Assembly (NCBI RefSeq): GCF_027172205.1
Contig: NC_070616.1
Coordinates: 41,451,001-41,515,000, forward strand
DNA length: 64,000 nt
Reading direction: 5' to 3'
DNA from: Podarcis raffonei
Taxonomy: Eukaryota; Chordata; Lepidosauria; Squamata; Lacertidae
The notes under the pieces are model-generated. The model had not been told where the DNA came from and ran no database searches. It saw nothing but the letters and a program-made list of their open reading frames with translations. Numbering within the stretch: position 1 is the stretch's first letter; each line of letters opens with the position of its first letter. Both the position numbers and the translations under genes were made by a program. This document shows positions 36,960 through 47,144 of this stretch, one piece after another.

Positions 36960-39900
36960 ATGCTGTTTGCCAGTTCCTTCCTGTTGGTCATATCCTTGAC
37001 AATCTGCTCTGCCCAGCACTGGTCCTACGGCCTTCAACCTGGAGGAAAAAGGGATGCTGAAAATCTGATAGAATCCTTCCAAGAGGTAAGCATGCTTCAG
37101 AAATGTGCGTTACCGGTTGAAGATAAGGTCAGGTCCTCTGTAACTGTTTTTGTGTGTGTGTGCATGTGTGCACATGTACAATGCTTCCAAAATAAACACG
37201 TAAATCAGAATTCCGCACCCAGGTCACAGAAATTCTGCAGTAACAAATAGCCAAATTCTGCAAGCTGAATAAGGCTACAGTCAGATACATACTTCTATGG
37301 GAGTAAATCCTATAGAATTCAGTGGGATTGTTTATAAGATGTCTACATATAATTTCTGGGTGGATTAGTATAGGATTGTGCTGTAAAATTATGCACCCCA
37401 AGAAAACTGCCATGCTTGTTTTTACCCAGCTGAAGCCAATAAAGCTTACTACTCAGTGGACATGCATAGGATTGTGCTGTTGATATATATTAGATCCATA
37501 CTTTGTCATTGCTAGAGTACACCAACTGACATCAATGGGACTTGTCAGTCATGACTTATTAGTAGTGGTTAGAGTATTGGACTACAACCTAGCAGACCAG
37601 GATTCAAATTCTCACTTAATCATGAAGCTAAGTGGGTGACCTTGGGCCCAGGAGTGCCAACTTGGTCCTGTGGGTGCCTGGGGCCGTGGGTCCCATGCAG
37701 TGCCACCACTAGCTGCTTTTCCATCCCCTGAAGGTGGTGGCAAATAGAGAATGGTCCCCAGCAAAGAGCCCTAGAACTGCATGCTGTGATGCTCTGAGTC
37801 TCCCTGCCTGGGGCTCCTGCTAGCTGGGGATGATGAGAGTTGGAGTCCATCTGGATGGCCACAGGTTCCCCATCCTTGGAGCGGACAATACTGGCTCACA
37901 CAGAGTCCAGGGCCCCCAACAAGAAAGCTCCCATGAGGTCCTGCTCCAGGAGATTGCCCCTCCCCATGTTCCATTCCATTCTTTTTCCTTTTCTGCGACA
38001 CAGATCACAAACGAGCTGAGTAAACTTGGAAAGCGGCAGCATTTTTATTGTAATGTGCTGCGTCAGCGCCCAATATTCAGAAGCCTAAAAGCTGCCCTTG
38101 TAAGTATATTTCCCCCTCCTTTTCTCTCTTTCCCAGGGGTGCTGGCTGCTAGTACTGACAAACGATTTCTCTTGCTAGCTAATCCTAACACTAATAATGG
38201 GTTGTCTCCAGGGCTAGACATACTTAGAAGAGACTCAATGAAATTAATGGACACGGCTGAGTTCCATTGGGTTACATCCAATACTAGTCCTACTCAGAGT
38301 AGAGCCTTTGAAGTAAATGACCATGGTGACTTAGGTTCTTTCATTTCAATGGGTCTGTTCTAAGTAGAACATATTTGATTTCAACCCATTAATTCCAATG
38401 GGTCTACTTTGAGTAGAGCATATTTGGCTGCAACCCAATGCCAAAAAGCAATAAAACATAAATAAATGATGCAGCCTGGAGCTTAAAAGCCTGTCTCTAT
38501 GTCATCTAGCCTGGTGAGAGGGCACCTCCCCTCTAATCCAGGCTCTTTGGAGTGCAGGAAACCAGTATCAGAAACTTTATTGTCCGTGAACTCTTGTTTT
38601 GCTTTGTATCTATGTACTTAAACCTTGATACTGAATTTGTATGTGTTGGTTTTTGTTATTTTTGAATTTACTGAATTTTCATTGTGGAAAAGTAGGCTAT
38701 AAATAAACTTAATCCACCTATTCTGTAAATTTATACATTGCAGATCTTCCTAGTCTGCACAATGAACTTAAAAAAAATAAATTAAAGCATTTTTACTGTA
38801 ATACAAATAATGCAATACAATAATCATGTAACAAGACAGGTAAACCTCAAAACAATTAAATAAAGGAAAACAGAGAAAACAGAGGAGGTAAAAGAAAGAA
38901 AAAGCACAGACAAGTTGACAAATAACCTAAAGGTTGGACAGGGGAGAAGGGATGGAGGGATATCTGGAGGAGCAGAATGCAACACTGCATTTTGAGTTTG
39001 TTGCTGAACAGTCTTTCCAGAGGCTCATACAAGATGATGAAAGAAGCTGTTTCTCTATGGCGTCATTGATGAGAGAAAGAAGAACCAAGCTGCAGCAAAA
39101 GCTTTGGCACAGTCTGTAGCAAGCTGGATGGCGTGATTCAGTTTCTCAAAGCAAAGCTGTGTACCAAAAGTGCCTATTAGCCCTCAAGGGTAAAGTCTGA
39201 GGCCAACAGCCCATTACTCCTACTGTAAATACAAGGTGTTTGTGGTAAGGGAGCCTAAGGGCACACTGGGTGCTTGCAAGTCTTATAAAATCTAGAAAAC
39301 AAATAAGGTATCGACAGAGTGCTGGGCTATGATCTGGGAGACCAGGGTTCAAATCCCCAGTCAGCCATGAAGCTCCCTGGGTGACTTTGGGTGAGACACT
39401 GCCTCTCGGCCAAACCTACCTGACAGGGTCATTGTGGGGATTAAATGTGTGTGTGTGTACACCGCATGTACGCCACCTTGAACCCCTTGGAAGAAAAGGT
39501 GGTATAGAGATGAAATCAATTCAGTATATCCATTATAATGTGAGGCGGGGACTGCCTTATCTTTTAATATCTGTAGAGTGTTTAAAAATGATGTGTGTTG
39601 CCAGGCTACCTAGCCTAGTAAGTAGAGCAAGGAGCAGACAATAGGTTCTTTGGGGCATCCAGTAAATGGAGGCCGACAGGCTCTTAAACTAAGGTTACCA
39701 GACGTCCCCGTTTTCCGGGGACAGTCCCTGGATTTACAAATCAGTCCCCTGACAAATTCCTGTCATTCCTACTGAAGTTGAAGTGTGTTCCCGGATTCAT
39801 TGAAAAAAAAAATCTGGTCACCTTATCTTAAAGGAACAGGCAGAAGCTTTTATTACTTTAAGCAGAAACAAGATGAGCACAATAAGCAATAAGCAAAATA

Positions 39901-40669
39901 AGCAGTCTAACGTCTATGTTCCATACTCACTAACAAGTGGCACTTAAGATACAAGATCAAAAGGATATTAGGGACATAACAGCGAAGGTGAAGTTCATGG
40001 TTCATCTCATTTGCTGCGGAGTCCCTGGGAGAGGCAGATTCTTCGCTCAGTTGACAGGACCGACGCTGACATTGACCGGTAGGACTTAGTGTGAAGACTC
40101 AGAAAACTGCTGTTTCCCAGCCCTTATATAGGGGCTTGTAAGCATGATCTAATAGCCAGTGTGCTCATTAAGTTCTGTCTTATCTCTTCAGTTGGCAGTG
40201 TGTCCACCCTCCCTCTATTCCCAGCAATGAATCAAAGTTAATTGTCAGTTCCAACTTGGCTGGGCCAAGAGGGACATGTCCACTAGTTGACTCCTCTTCT
40301 CAGTTTGGCTGTCTAGACCTTCTGATGGGTGCCATGTCTTAATTATTTTGACAGATGCAAGGTGTTAATCATATATAGCTTTGATTATATTGACATATTT
40401 ATGGCTGCAGCTAGCTCATTATAACTGCTCATTATAAGTTATATATAACAAAGCTGCGTTGAAACCATGAAGCAACAGCCATATCTGGCCTGGCAATGCA
40501 TGATGGTGATCTGAACATTTTTATAAGTTCCTTAAAAGAAAAGCAGTTGCAAACTTATTGTGTCACACAGGCACGTCTGACTGAAGGAGAGAATGGGCCA
40601 AAGAGTCTTCACCAAGAAAAGATGAAACCACCAAATCTGATGTGGGCTTCACTCTGTTGCAGAACATAA
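36960..40669 (+). CDS. GNRH1: GnRH1 precursor (gonadotropin-releasing hormone 1)
   Basis: Coding exons: 36960-37085 (exon 36944-37085), 38004-38099, 40571-40669; 106 aa plus TAA, phases all 0. Residues 1-18 ([18 protein letters not shown]) are a signal peptide. Gln19 starts [10 protein letters not shown], the chicken-I-type decapeptide; the following Gly-Lys-Arg gives C-terminal amidation and cleavage, and Gln19 would become pyroglutamate. The rest is the GnRH-associated peptide: [11 protein letters not shown] is conserved, while the exon 38004 part is divergent ([19 protein letters not shown]) and carries a second GKR. The last exon ([13 protein letters not shown]) aligns with the human tail ESLIEEETGQKKI but runs on about 19 residues. 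The hormone is released by hypothalamic neurons to drive LH/FSH secretion. A candidate ATTAAA lies at 40752. The neighbours KCTD9 and DOCK5 match human synteny. The first two coding exons are certain; the last is well supported but not proven. Confidence 0.93.
37262..37480. repeat. Unclassified squamate repeat (GGGAGTAA...TAGGATTGTG type)
   Basis: TATGGGAGTAAATCCTATAG, GTATAGGATTGTGCTGTAAA and a second CATAGGATTGTGCTGTTGA. Related to the copies near 11960-12310 and 38255-38440. GNRH1 intron. Confidence 0.5.
37565..37660 (+). mobile_element. MIR-like SINE, 5' part
   Basis: AGTGGTTAGAGTATTGGACT, CCAGGATTCAAATTCTCACT and GTGGGTGACCTTGGGCC: the tRNA-like head and CORE start of the family seen in full at 39304-39523. 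Confidence 0.65.
37795..37884. mobile_element. hAT-like MITE, right half
   Basis: GGGGATGATGAGAGTTGGAG followed by GGCCACAGGTTCCCCATCCT; same right end as the copies at 49844-49978 and 50945-51077. GNRH1 intron. Confidence 0.6.
38255..38440. repeat. Unclassified squamate repeat, two units
   Basis: TACTCAGAGTAGAGC and TTTGAGTAGAGCATATTTG with matching TTTCAATGGGTCTG and TTCCAATGGGTCTAC segments: two copies of one unit in tandem. GNRH1 intron. Confidence 0.5.
38565..38720 (+). mobile_element. LINE-like 3' end, low confidence
   Basis: CATTGTGGAAAAGTAGGCTA then TAAATAAACTTAATCC, resembling non-LTR LINE 3' ends and similar to 45350-45540. No coding part remains. Confidence 0.35.
39304..39523 (+). 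mobile_element. MIR-like (CORE-type) SINE
   Basis: GAGTGCTGGGCTATGATCTG, GACCAGGGTTCAAATCCCCA (box B), GTGACTTTGGGTGAGACACT, ACCTGACAGGGTCATTGTGG, and a LINE-like 3' tail CACCTTGAACCCCTTGGAAG. The order matches MIR-type SINEs. GNRH1 intron. Confidence 0.7.
39596..40567 (-). mobile_element. Probable solo LTR (retrovirus-like), fossil, interrupted by a MITE
   Basis: On the minus strand the stretch begins TGTGACACAATAAG, has a core promoter CCTATATAAGGGC near 40125, a polyadenylation signal AATAAAAGC near 39850, and ends GGCAACA. This is LTR layout without internal genes. A hAT-like MITE (39693-39829) sits after the polyadenylation signal. The ends are approximate and I found no clear target duplication. 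Family not assigned. It occupies the last GNRH1 intron, antisense, reaching to within a few bases of the exon 4 acceptor. Confidence 0.5.
39693..39829. mobile_element. hAT-like MITE with 8-bp target duplication
   Basis: Ends TAAGGTTACCAGA and TCTGGTCACCTTA are inverted repeats with one mismatch. Flanks TCTTAAAC and TCTTAAAG agree at 7 of 8 bases, typical of hAT. It interrupts the probable LTR at 39596-40567. Confidence 0.75.
40571..40669 (+). CDS. GNRH1: GNRH1 last coding exon (proposed)
   Basis: The acceptor CACACAG precedes GCACGTCTGACTGAAGG, in phase with the previous exon. The first 13 residues, [13 protein letters not shown], align position by position with the human C-terminus (ESLIEEETGQKKI). 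The frame then adds [19 protein letters not shown] before TAA at 40667-40669. The pyrimidine tract is weak and lies inside or at the edge of a probable LTR (39596-40567). Confidence 0.7.
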   Translation, partial: ARLTEGENGPKSLHQEKMKPPNLMWASLCCRT

Positions 40670-42944
40670 AGAAGTATCAAACCGGGGTCTTGGGAGTGGG
40701 GGAAAGCACACCTGCCAACATTAATGGAGCCACTGCATTGCTGAAACACCAATTAAAAACAAAAACAAAAACTTAATTGCTTGAAAATAGCCTCATATGT
40801 CACATTGTTTCACGCTGATAGGATGCAAAAAGAAAAGTGTGTTTTTGCTGGTTAGATTACTTTAACTATTGTAGCTTCCAAAAAAGCTAGATTTTCGGGG
40901 GGGGGGGGAAGCAATCCTGAACAGACTTTTGCAAACATACATAAAACTATTCCCTTTGCTTTTGTGTCTTATTGCTGTTTTGATCTAAGAGCCACACTCA
41001 GCAATGGGTGAGCGTTCTGGAATCTTATCTTCTCAGATTAAACACAACAAGCCAACCAAATCTGATAGAACTTGGTTGCCAAAACCTCTCAGCATCCTAC
41101 TCACCCTTCTCTGACTTGCAAGTGATTCTGGTAATAATAATCTGGCATAAAAAGGAAGAAACAGCAACCCATGCAGAAGTAAAAGGGGGTGCTGCTAGGC
41201 CGTTTTTATTGTGTGCATGTGGGGGGGGGGAGAACAGTAGATGGGGCACGGAGGAGCAGAGGGTGCTTCCAGATAACCTGTTTATTGGGCACTCATACCT
41301 ATTTTTTGTAGGGAAATTAGACAACTTTGGCTATTTATTGAGCATTCATTCTGATTTGTTGACAGTGAGGTTAGATGAAGCCAAAGCAGGTGTTCTCTTT
41401 CTCCCTTTCTTCCTGTCTCCTTCTAAGAAAATGTTCAATCTTTTGCAGAGGCAGGTTTGTTGCATATAACCTCTCAACCAGCAATAATTATGGAAACTGA
41501 ATTTGCCAGTATGTGATTGAACCCCACCCTTAAAAAGTAAGTCTGGAAGCTGCCATAGACCATGCAGCTTTCAAACATATAAGGATACAATTTCTTCTGG
41601 AAAAATATATTATTTTCAGAACTGATGTGGAAAACTAATAACCTGCCCTGGGCTTGGGGATACTGTGGGGGGGGGGATCTACCTGTTAATGAGACATAGA
41701 ATGGGATAGAATTCAGTGGAGTTCCAGCTTTGTTCCATCTAAGAACAAGATTGTTCCACCTTTCTTTTTACCTTCTGGAGGTCAGCAAGACCATTTTGCA
41801 TGGATGTCAGGGCTGATTTGCCTGGCTGACTTTCCTCTCTTGCCTTTGGCATGCACTGCAAAGGGGGTGAAAGGACCAAGTGAAAAGCAATGCACTGGTT
41901 TCACCTGTGATTGCTTCCTCCTTCAAATGAATTCTGGAGCATGCCCCCTGACAGAGGACTGGCTCCACATGTCTATGTTTCCCACCATCCAACAAAAAGT
42001 ACAAAGAAAAGAGAGGCAACACTTCAACATATAGATAATCATGGTTTTCTCTTTTAATATTTTCATTTACAGTTATAAAAATAAATAAGGCAGGTCAGTC
42101 TGGTGCAATAATTCCTGTACTGAAAATAAAGTTTTAACTGAACAATACTTCTACAGGTGTGATGATGTGGGGCGTGGTGGGTGGGCAAACAAAAATAGGA
42201 ACGGCATTTAGCAGTCATTAACAAATCTGTGGGTGTACCCTTTGCACTATAAAACATCTCTCAAAGGAAGTCCTCTCAACTCAAGTTGCCTTCATACACA
42301 CTGCTTAAATGGAATAACAATTTGCTGGTGTACATATAACTGTGCAGAGAGAGAAACCACCTTTAGCAATAACATGATCATTCTGCAGTGTGGAATGCAA
42401 GATGTGCCACCTGCTGCTTTCCCAAAGATTCCTTCCACTGCGTTAACACAGCAAAACCTAACTCACAGAAGATAATAAAACAGAGCCAACTCTGGCGTGC
42501 CCAAAACTCCAAGTGTATCCCTGGAGAGCACTGCCTATTTATTGATACCCTGCACTTATTCCACGATGGGCCTGGAGTACATTAGGTTCCCAGGTGGTCT
42601 TCAATTCAGACCCAAACTTGATGCAGCATCTTCAGAGCACAAGCCCTGCTTTATTCTTTTCATCATGTTCTATATCGCACATGAGAAGCTAGTCAGCAGG
42701 CAGTGCTGCAGTGAAACTGATGCAGGTGATGCATCAACACTGTTTTCTTTAGCTTGTATTTCTTTTTAGAGGGACGGAGATAGAGTGAATTGGTTCAATG
42801 GAGTAATGGTTTAATGGGTTCTTTGTTTTTAATGCTCTTAAAAACAAAGGAGCTATGTGGTTCCTAAAAGGAGAGAAGGAAAACAGGCACAACGGATAAA
42901 AGATTCCAAGTAAGTTCATGAGAATGCAGAGAAGAGGGCTGCAT

Positions 42945-43115
42945 CTTTGAGTCTGGGCTACAGTTTGATAAGGACATGTTTTGTGTGCTGAAGACCCGAA
43001 ATTCAATTCCCAGCATATCCAGTTAAGGTGGTGAGGGGGACACACACACACTCTGCTTTGATCTCTGGAGAGCCACTGTTGTTGCAGGCAAATACTGAGC
43101 TACAAAGACCAATTG
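42945..43115 (+). mobile_element. tRNA-Ala-derived SINE, degraded
   Basis: GGGCTACAGTTTGATAAGGA, CCCGAAATTCAATTCCCAGC, then ACTGAGCTACAAAGACCAAT and GATTCAGTATAATGCAG follow the order of the 55128 copy. Confidence 0.55.
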
Positions 43116-44009
43116 ACTGATTCAGTATAATGCAGTTTTGTGTGTGAAATGTTACAGTTTGGGATTAAGTATAGAATCCTGGGACTGAAAAAGATGCAGA
43201 CTAAAAGTTGCCACAGAGGACAAACCTTAAACCATGAAAGGCAATATTGCACATTTAATGAAATAGAACCTTGCAGACAAAAAATGCTTTTCAAAGCTAG
43301 CAGTAAATTTCAGTTGGTGAAGGTGGCTCAGGACTCTGAGCTTTTTCTGCCTTGTCCAGGGAAGACAGCAGTCAATAGGATCCAGGTTTCCAATTCAAGA
43401 ACTATATATATCTAGGCACATTAACACAGAGCTGGCGCCATCTGTCATGCACCCTAAAAGGGGAGTGAAACATGGCCAGGATGTCCCCAGGAAGATGCAC
43501 CAAGCTTTCCCCATGGGGCTGGTGAGGGGGGCTCTTAAGACACTTCCATGTAACCAGCACAGCTGGAGCCTTATGCAGTGTGCCTTTGAAAACATCCAAC
43601 ACTTGCTTTGTGATGAGAATCTGCTATGAACCCTCCCATCCCCCAGCCAGCATATGCAATCTGTTTCCTGGAGGCACCTGGGCAGTAAAAGGAAGGCAGC
43701 CTTTATCTAAAGTCAGACAGAAGTTGGAGAAATTCGCTGGGAAAAGATTAGATGTGGCAAGCTCAGTCAGTGAGAAGAAGAAGATGCAAAAAGATTGCCA
43801 CCTTATGGCCTTGGAAGGGTAACAGCTTTGCAGAATACACCAGCTGCATTTGCACCTGATGTGAGAAGCAGCCTGCTTCTACTTTAGGCACAGTAAAAAG
43901 AAAAGATCCAGTTATGCAAATGGATGCAGGTGCCCAATTTGCATATCAGGCATAAATCTTAATCTGGTGACTGAATAGAGAATCAGACTTACATGAGGCA
44001 TTATACCTG

Positions 44010-44215
44010 GTCAAACCTCAAGCTCGGTTGGACAATTGGTCCATCTGGCCTTCGGCATCATCTATCCTGATTAACAGCTGAGTCTCAAGCAGCAATTCTT
44101 CCAGTCACCTTCCAAATATATTTTTAAAAAGCTGAAGAGATACTGCGGAGAAAACCTGGGACCTCATGCTTGCAAGGTGTGTGCTGTGCCACTGAGCTAT
44201 GGCTCCTTTGCCCGG
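44010..44215 (-). mobile_element. tRNA-Ala-derived SINE
   Basis: On the minus strand: GGAGCCATAGCTCAGTGGCA, a CCTTGCAAGCATGAGGTCCC anticodon/TPsiC region and the CCAATTGTCC-type 3' body. The internal part is expanded or replaced relative to other copies. Confidence 0.65.
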
Positions 44216-45349
44216 TTGCTGTGGCTCTTAAAAGAGGGAAGCTCCTTGGAGGAAAGGCGGGAAAACCAAAGGCAGAATGAAGGCTACATCTTGAAAAATG
44301 GAAAAATCATTATGTATAACCCTAAAGTCCCCACCTCAGCTGTGTAGCCACTTTTCCCAGGGTGGATACATGGACTTGAGCCACTGAGGCTGAAGCAAAC
44401 GCAAAGTGGCTTTTTGTGTTTGTGGGGAGAGATGCTGAACACAGGACACCAAGTTAGTCTTTAGAAGCAGAGCATCTTAACTAACTGCTTCTGGTTTCTT
44501 GAACACACAATACAAAACTTAGGAATGAAAACTGATGCTGTAAGCACACAAGCACGCGCCACTCCTTCCCAATTTGGATCCAAAACCCAATCATCATGCT
44601 TTTAGTGTCTGGAGTGACATCTGACAGTTCCAATTTGTTAATTACATGGATGTGCCCCCTGATCAATCAAGGGCACGCATCTGTGGTCTTCTATCACAGA
44701 CATTTTGAATTCTTACTCTTTCCTTAATTATTTTATACAATCTCTGCTTTGAAGGGCAAAGCGCAATCTTGGGCTTGACTATATGAGAAAGCCTTATGTC
44801 ATATTCCTGGAAGTGGGAACTACACAGAGATCAATGCAACCAAATGATTAGGAGATCAGATTAAGGCTGCCCAAATGCACATAAAATAGAAAATGACCAC
44901 TTACACCTTTGTTTACCCTGTGACTACAGGGTAAAGCTAAAGTGGACGAACATTAAAACTTTATTTGGACTTTCAATTCCTTCACACAATTAGAATTGCA
45001 CAAGGGAGAAGAGAAGGGGGCTGATGACTGACCCTTCCCCCTCCAACCTGCCCTACGCTCACCCCAGTCAGTGCAAGGCGACCTCTGCCAGCAATGGGAA
45101 GAGGACTTACCCTCACTGCCATCTTCAGCATTTCCCTTTGGTTCTCTCCCCTGGAGACGACAAGGAGCAACAAGCTGTAAGCCATCTAGCCAGGTGAGAG
45201 GACCTCTTCCCTCCAAACTGTTTTTGCTAAGGCTCCTTGCAATGAAAGAAGACCTGCATAAGCAGGTAGGACTTTATTGTTGATTTTCTTTTTGCTCTGT
45301 ACTTACTTGTTTACATCAACATTATTTCTTTTGTAATATTAAATTTATT

Positions 45350-45540
45350 CTGTGTTTGCTAAATTTATGGTTTTTGCCCTATTTTAATTTATTGATGTTT
45401 TGTAAACAGACTTCTCTCCTTCACCCCAATGCTTTGTTCTTGAACGTTTATTGCAAGCCACTTTGGGCAAAGCTCACTGTGGAAATGGAGCATGCAAATA
45501 AACTCAATCAATCTATCAATCAATCAATCAATCAATCAAC
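45350..45540 (+). mobile_element. LINE-like 3' end with (ATCA)n tail
   Basis: GCAAGCCACTTTGGGCAAAG, TGGAAATGGAGCATGCAAAT then AATAAACTCAATCAATC repeats. Typical non-LTR LINE 3' end; clade uncertain. Confidence 0.45.
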
Positions 45541-45764
45541 CCCCACGTATTGGAAGAGCCTGCAGCGGAGAGCCTGCTATATCCTGTGTGATTTAGGATC
45601 TTGCTTGTCATGAATGGTCACCCTCCAGCACAGGATGTGAAAGAGAGAAGTGGTGTTAGCCAGCACCTACTCAACTCACCCTCTTGTAATTCTAGTTGCC
45701 TGGGGGAACGGAAAGTCTGAATATGACTAATCCAACAATTTGGATTAGTTCTGGAATATATCTG

Positions 45765-45765
<1 letters not shown>

Positions 45766-45806
<41 letters not shown>
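45766..45806. repeat. (TC)n microsatellite
   Basis: Uninterrupted TC dinucleotides. Confidence 0.95.
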
Positions 45807-45808
<2 letters not shown>

Positions 45809-46639
45809 GTTAGGCGATGAGCCTCTGGTACAAAACAAGGAAACACGGAAGCATTATTTTACAAAATGCAAACAAAAAACCCATGAGTGTAAATACATTA
45901 CAGGCCTAGACACGTGGCTATACATACACTTGCAGCTTAGCAAAGAGTTCAGTTGCTAACAGGTCTTCATTTACAAATCTTGCTTTGGGAGACCAGGAAG
46001 CACCATTGTCCACAATCTGTCCTCTGAATTCTCAAGGATAATTACATCTTCAAGCCAGTCTTAAAGGTAACAAGCTATTCGACAGAGGAACCAAAAAATG
46101 TACACCAACAATTTCGGTAAAAGTAAGAAAAGAAGTTGTAGTAGTGTACTTAACCGTTTGTGTGCAAAAACTGGATAAGTTAAGACAAAATGAGGAACTG
46201 ACAGTATAAATGACAGCACTGGCAAAGTCCTGAGAGAAAGAAGTACTGAGAATTTCTGCTCTATACCAGAACTGTACATAGTGGAACAAAATGGGTCATG
46301 GGGATGGTGGCCTCTCTTCATCGACAAAAATCTTCTGAATAATATCCATGTACTTGACCAAGTAAAGCATCTAGGAAAGGTCACTTGAACTTGTGGAGCT
46401 TGTGTGGAAGGCTGCAGCTTGCTCTGTGGATACACCGTCTGTTCCAGCATCGTCTTTGCCTGGGTGCAGATGAACTCCTCATGAGAATCCATTGCAGCCT
46501 TGATGGACGTCAAAGGACGCCTTCCATGCTACAGTGCTTCCCTCTGGCTTTAAAGAGGATTAGACAAAGTCACGGAAGAGAAGGCTATAAGCGGCTGTGT
46601 TCTATCCTCCACTGCTGGAGGCAGCAGGATTCTTAAAAC

Positions 46640-46775
46640 AGGTTGCAGGAAATCTCAGGGGGTGGGGAGAAGATGCTGTTGCACTCAGGTCCTGGCTGTG
46701 GGTTTCCCACAGGCAACTGGTTGGCCACTGTGAGAACAGGATGCTTTGGCCTGATACTGCAGGGAGCTTCTTATA
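46640..46775 (-). mobile_element. CR1-type LINE fragment
   Basis: GTTGCACTCAGGTCCTGGCT, GGCAACTGGTTGGCCACTGT and GAGAACAGGATGCTTTGGCC are the reverse complement of the block at 48320-48420. Confidence 0.6.
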
Positions 46776-47144
46776 ATCTGTTTAAAGACCAACAATCACC
46801 AATAAAGTGCAGAACTCCACAAAGGAAAACAGCTTTAACACAGCTGCTGCCTTACAGGCATCAGAAGAAGAGGGTTGGAACAGACAGATCATTGGCCGGC
46901 TGAACCTGTCAAAGCTCAGAAGCAGGCTGAAGGCCAACATGTTAATGCTTGGAGCCTTGATGTGCCATTGGGAAAATCAGAAGCTTGGGAATCAAAGAGC
47001 AAATCACTGACACAGATTAAACGGCTTATTTTTGTATGGCTGAAGAGGGTGCAGCTGTTTGTCCGGAAAGAGAAGAAAAACATATACATGAAACAAGACA
47101 GCAGACATTTCATTCAACGGGGGGGGGGGTCTGGCCTGGAGTTT

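Larger units (their letters stand above)
40670..47144. other. GNRH1-DOCK5 intergenic region and DOCK5 3' flank
   Basis: Contains the short GNRH1 3'UTR on the left and the unbounded DOCK5 3'UTR on the right. No further gene was recognised. Repeats seen: tRNA-Ala SINE copies (about 42945-43110 plus, 44010-44215 minus), a LINE-like 3' end with ATCA tail (45350-45540), a TC microsatellite (45766-45806) and a CR1-type fragment (46640-46775 minus). The longest open frames (such as 41008-41469) show no known domain. Confidence 0.55.

Noticed and set aside
37830-38363. A 177-codon plus-strand frame spanning GNRH1 exon 3
   Set aside because: It includes the true exon (38004-38099) in frame, but the rest is intron and repeat; splice sites and homology define the exon.
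41008-41469. A 153-codon plus-strand frame between GNRH1 and DOCK5
   Set aside because: No recognisable domain, contains a poly-G run, and no exon-like borders or homologue came to mind.
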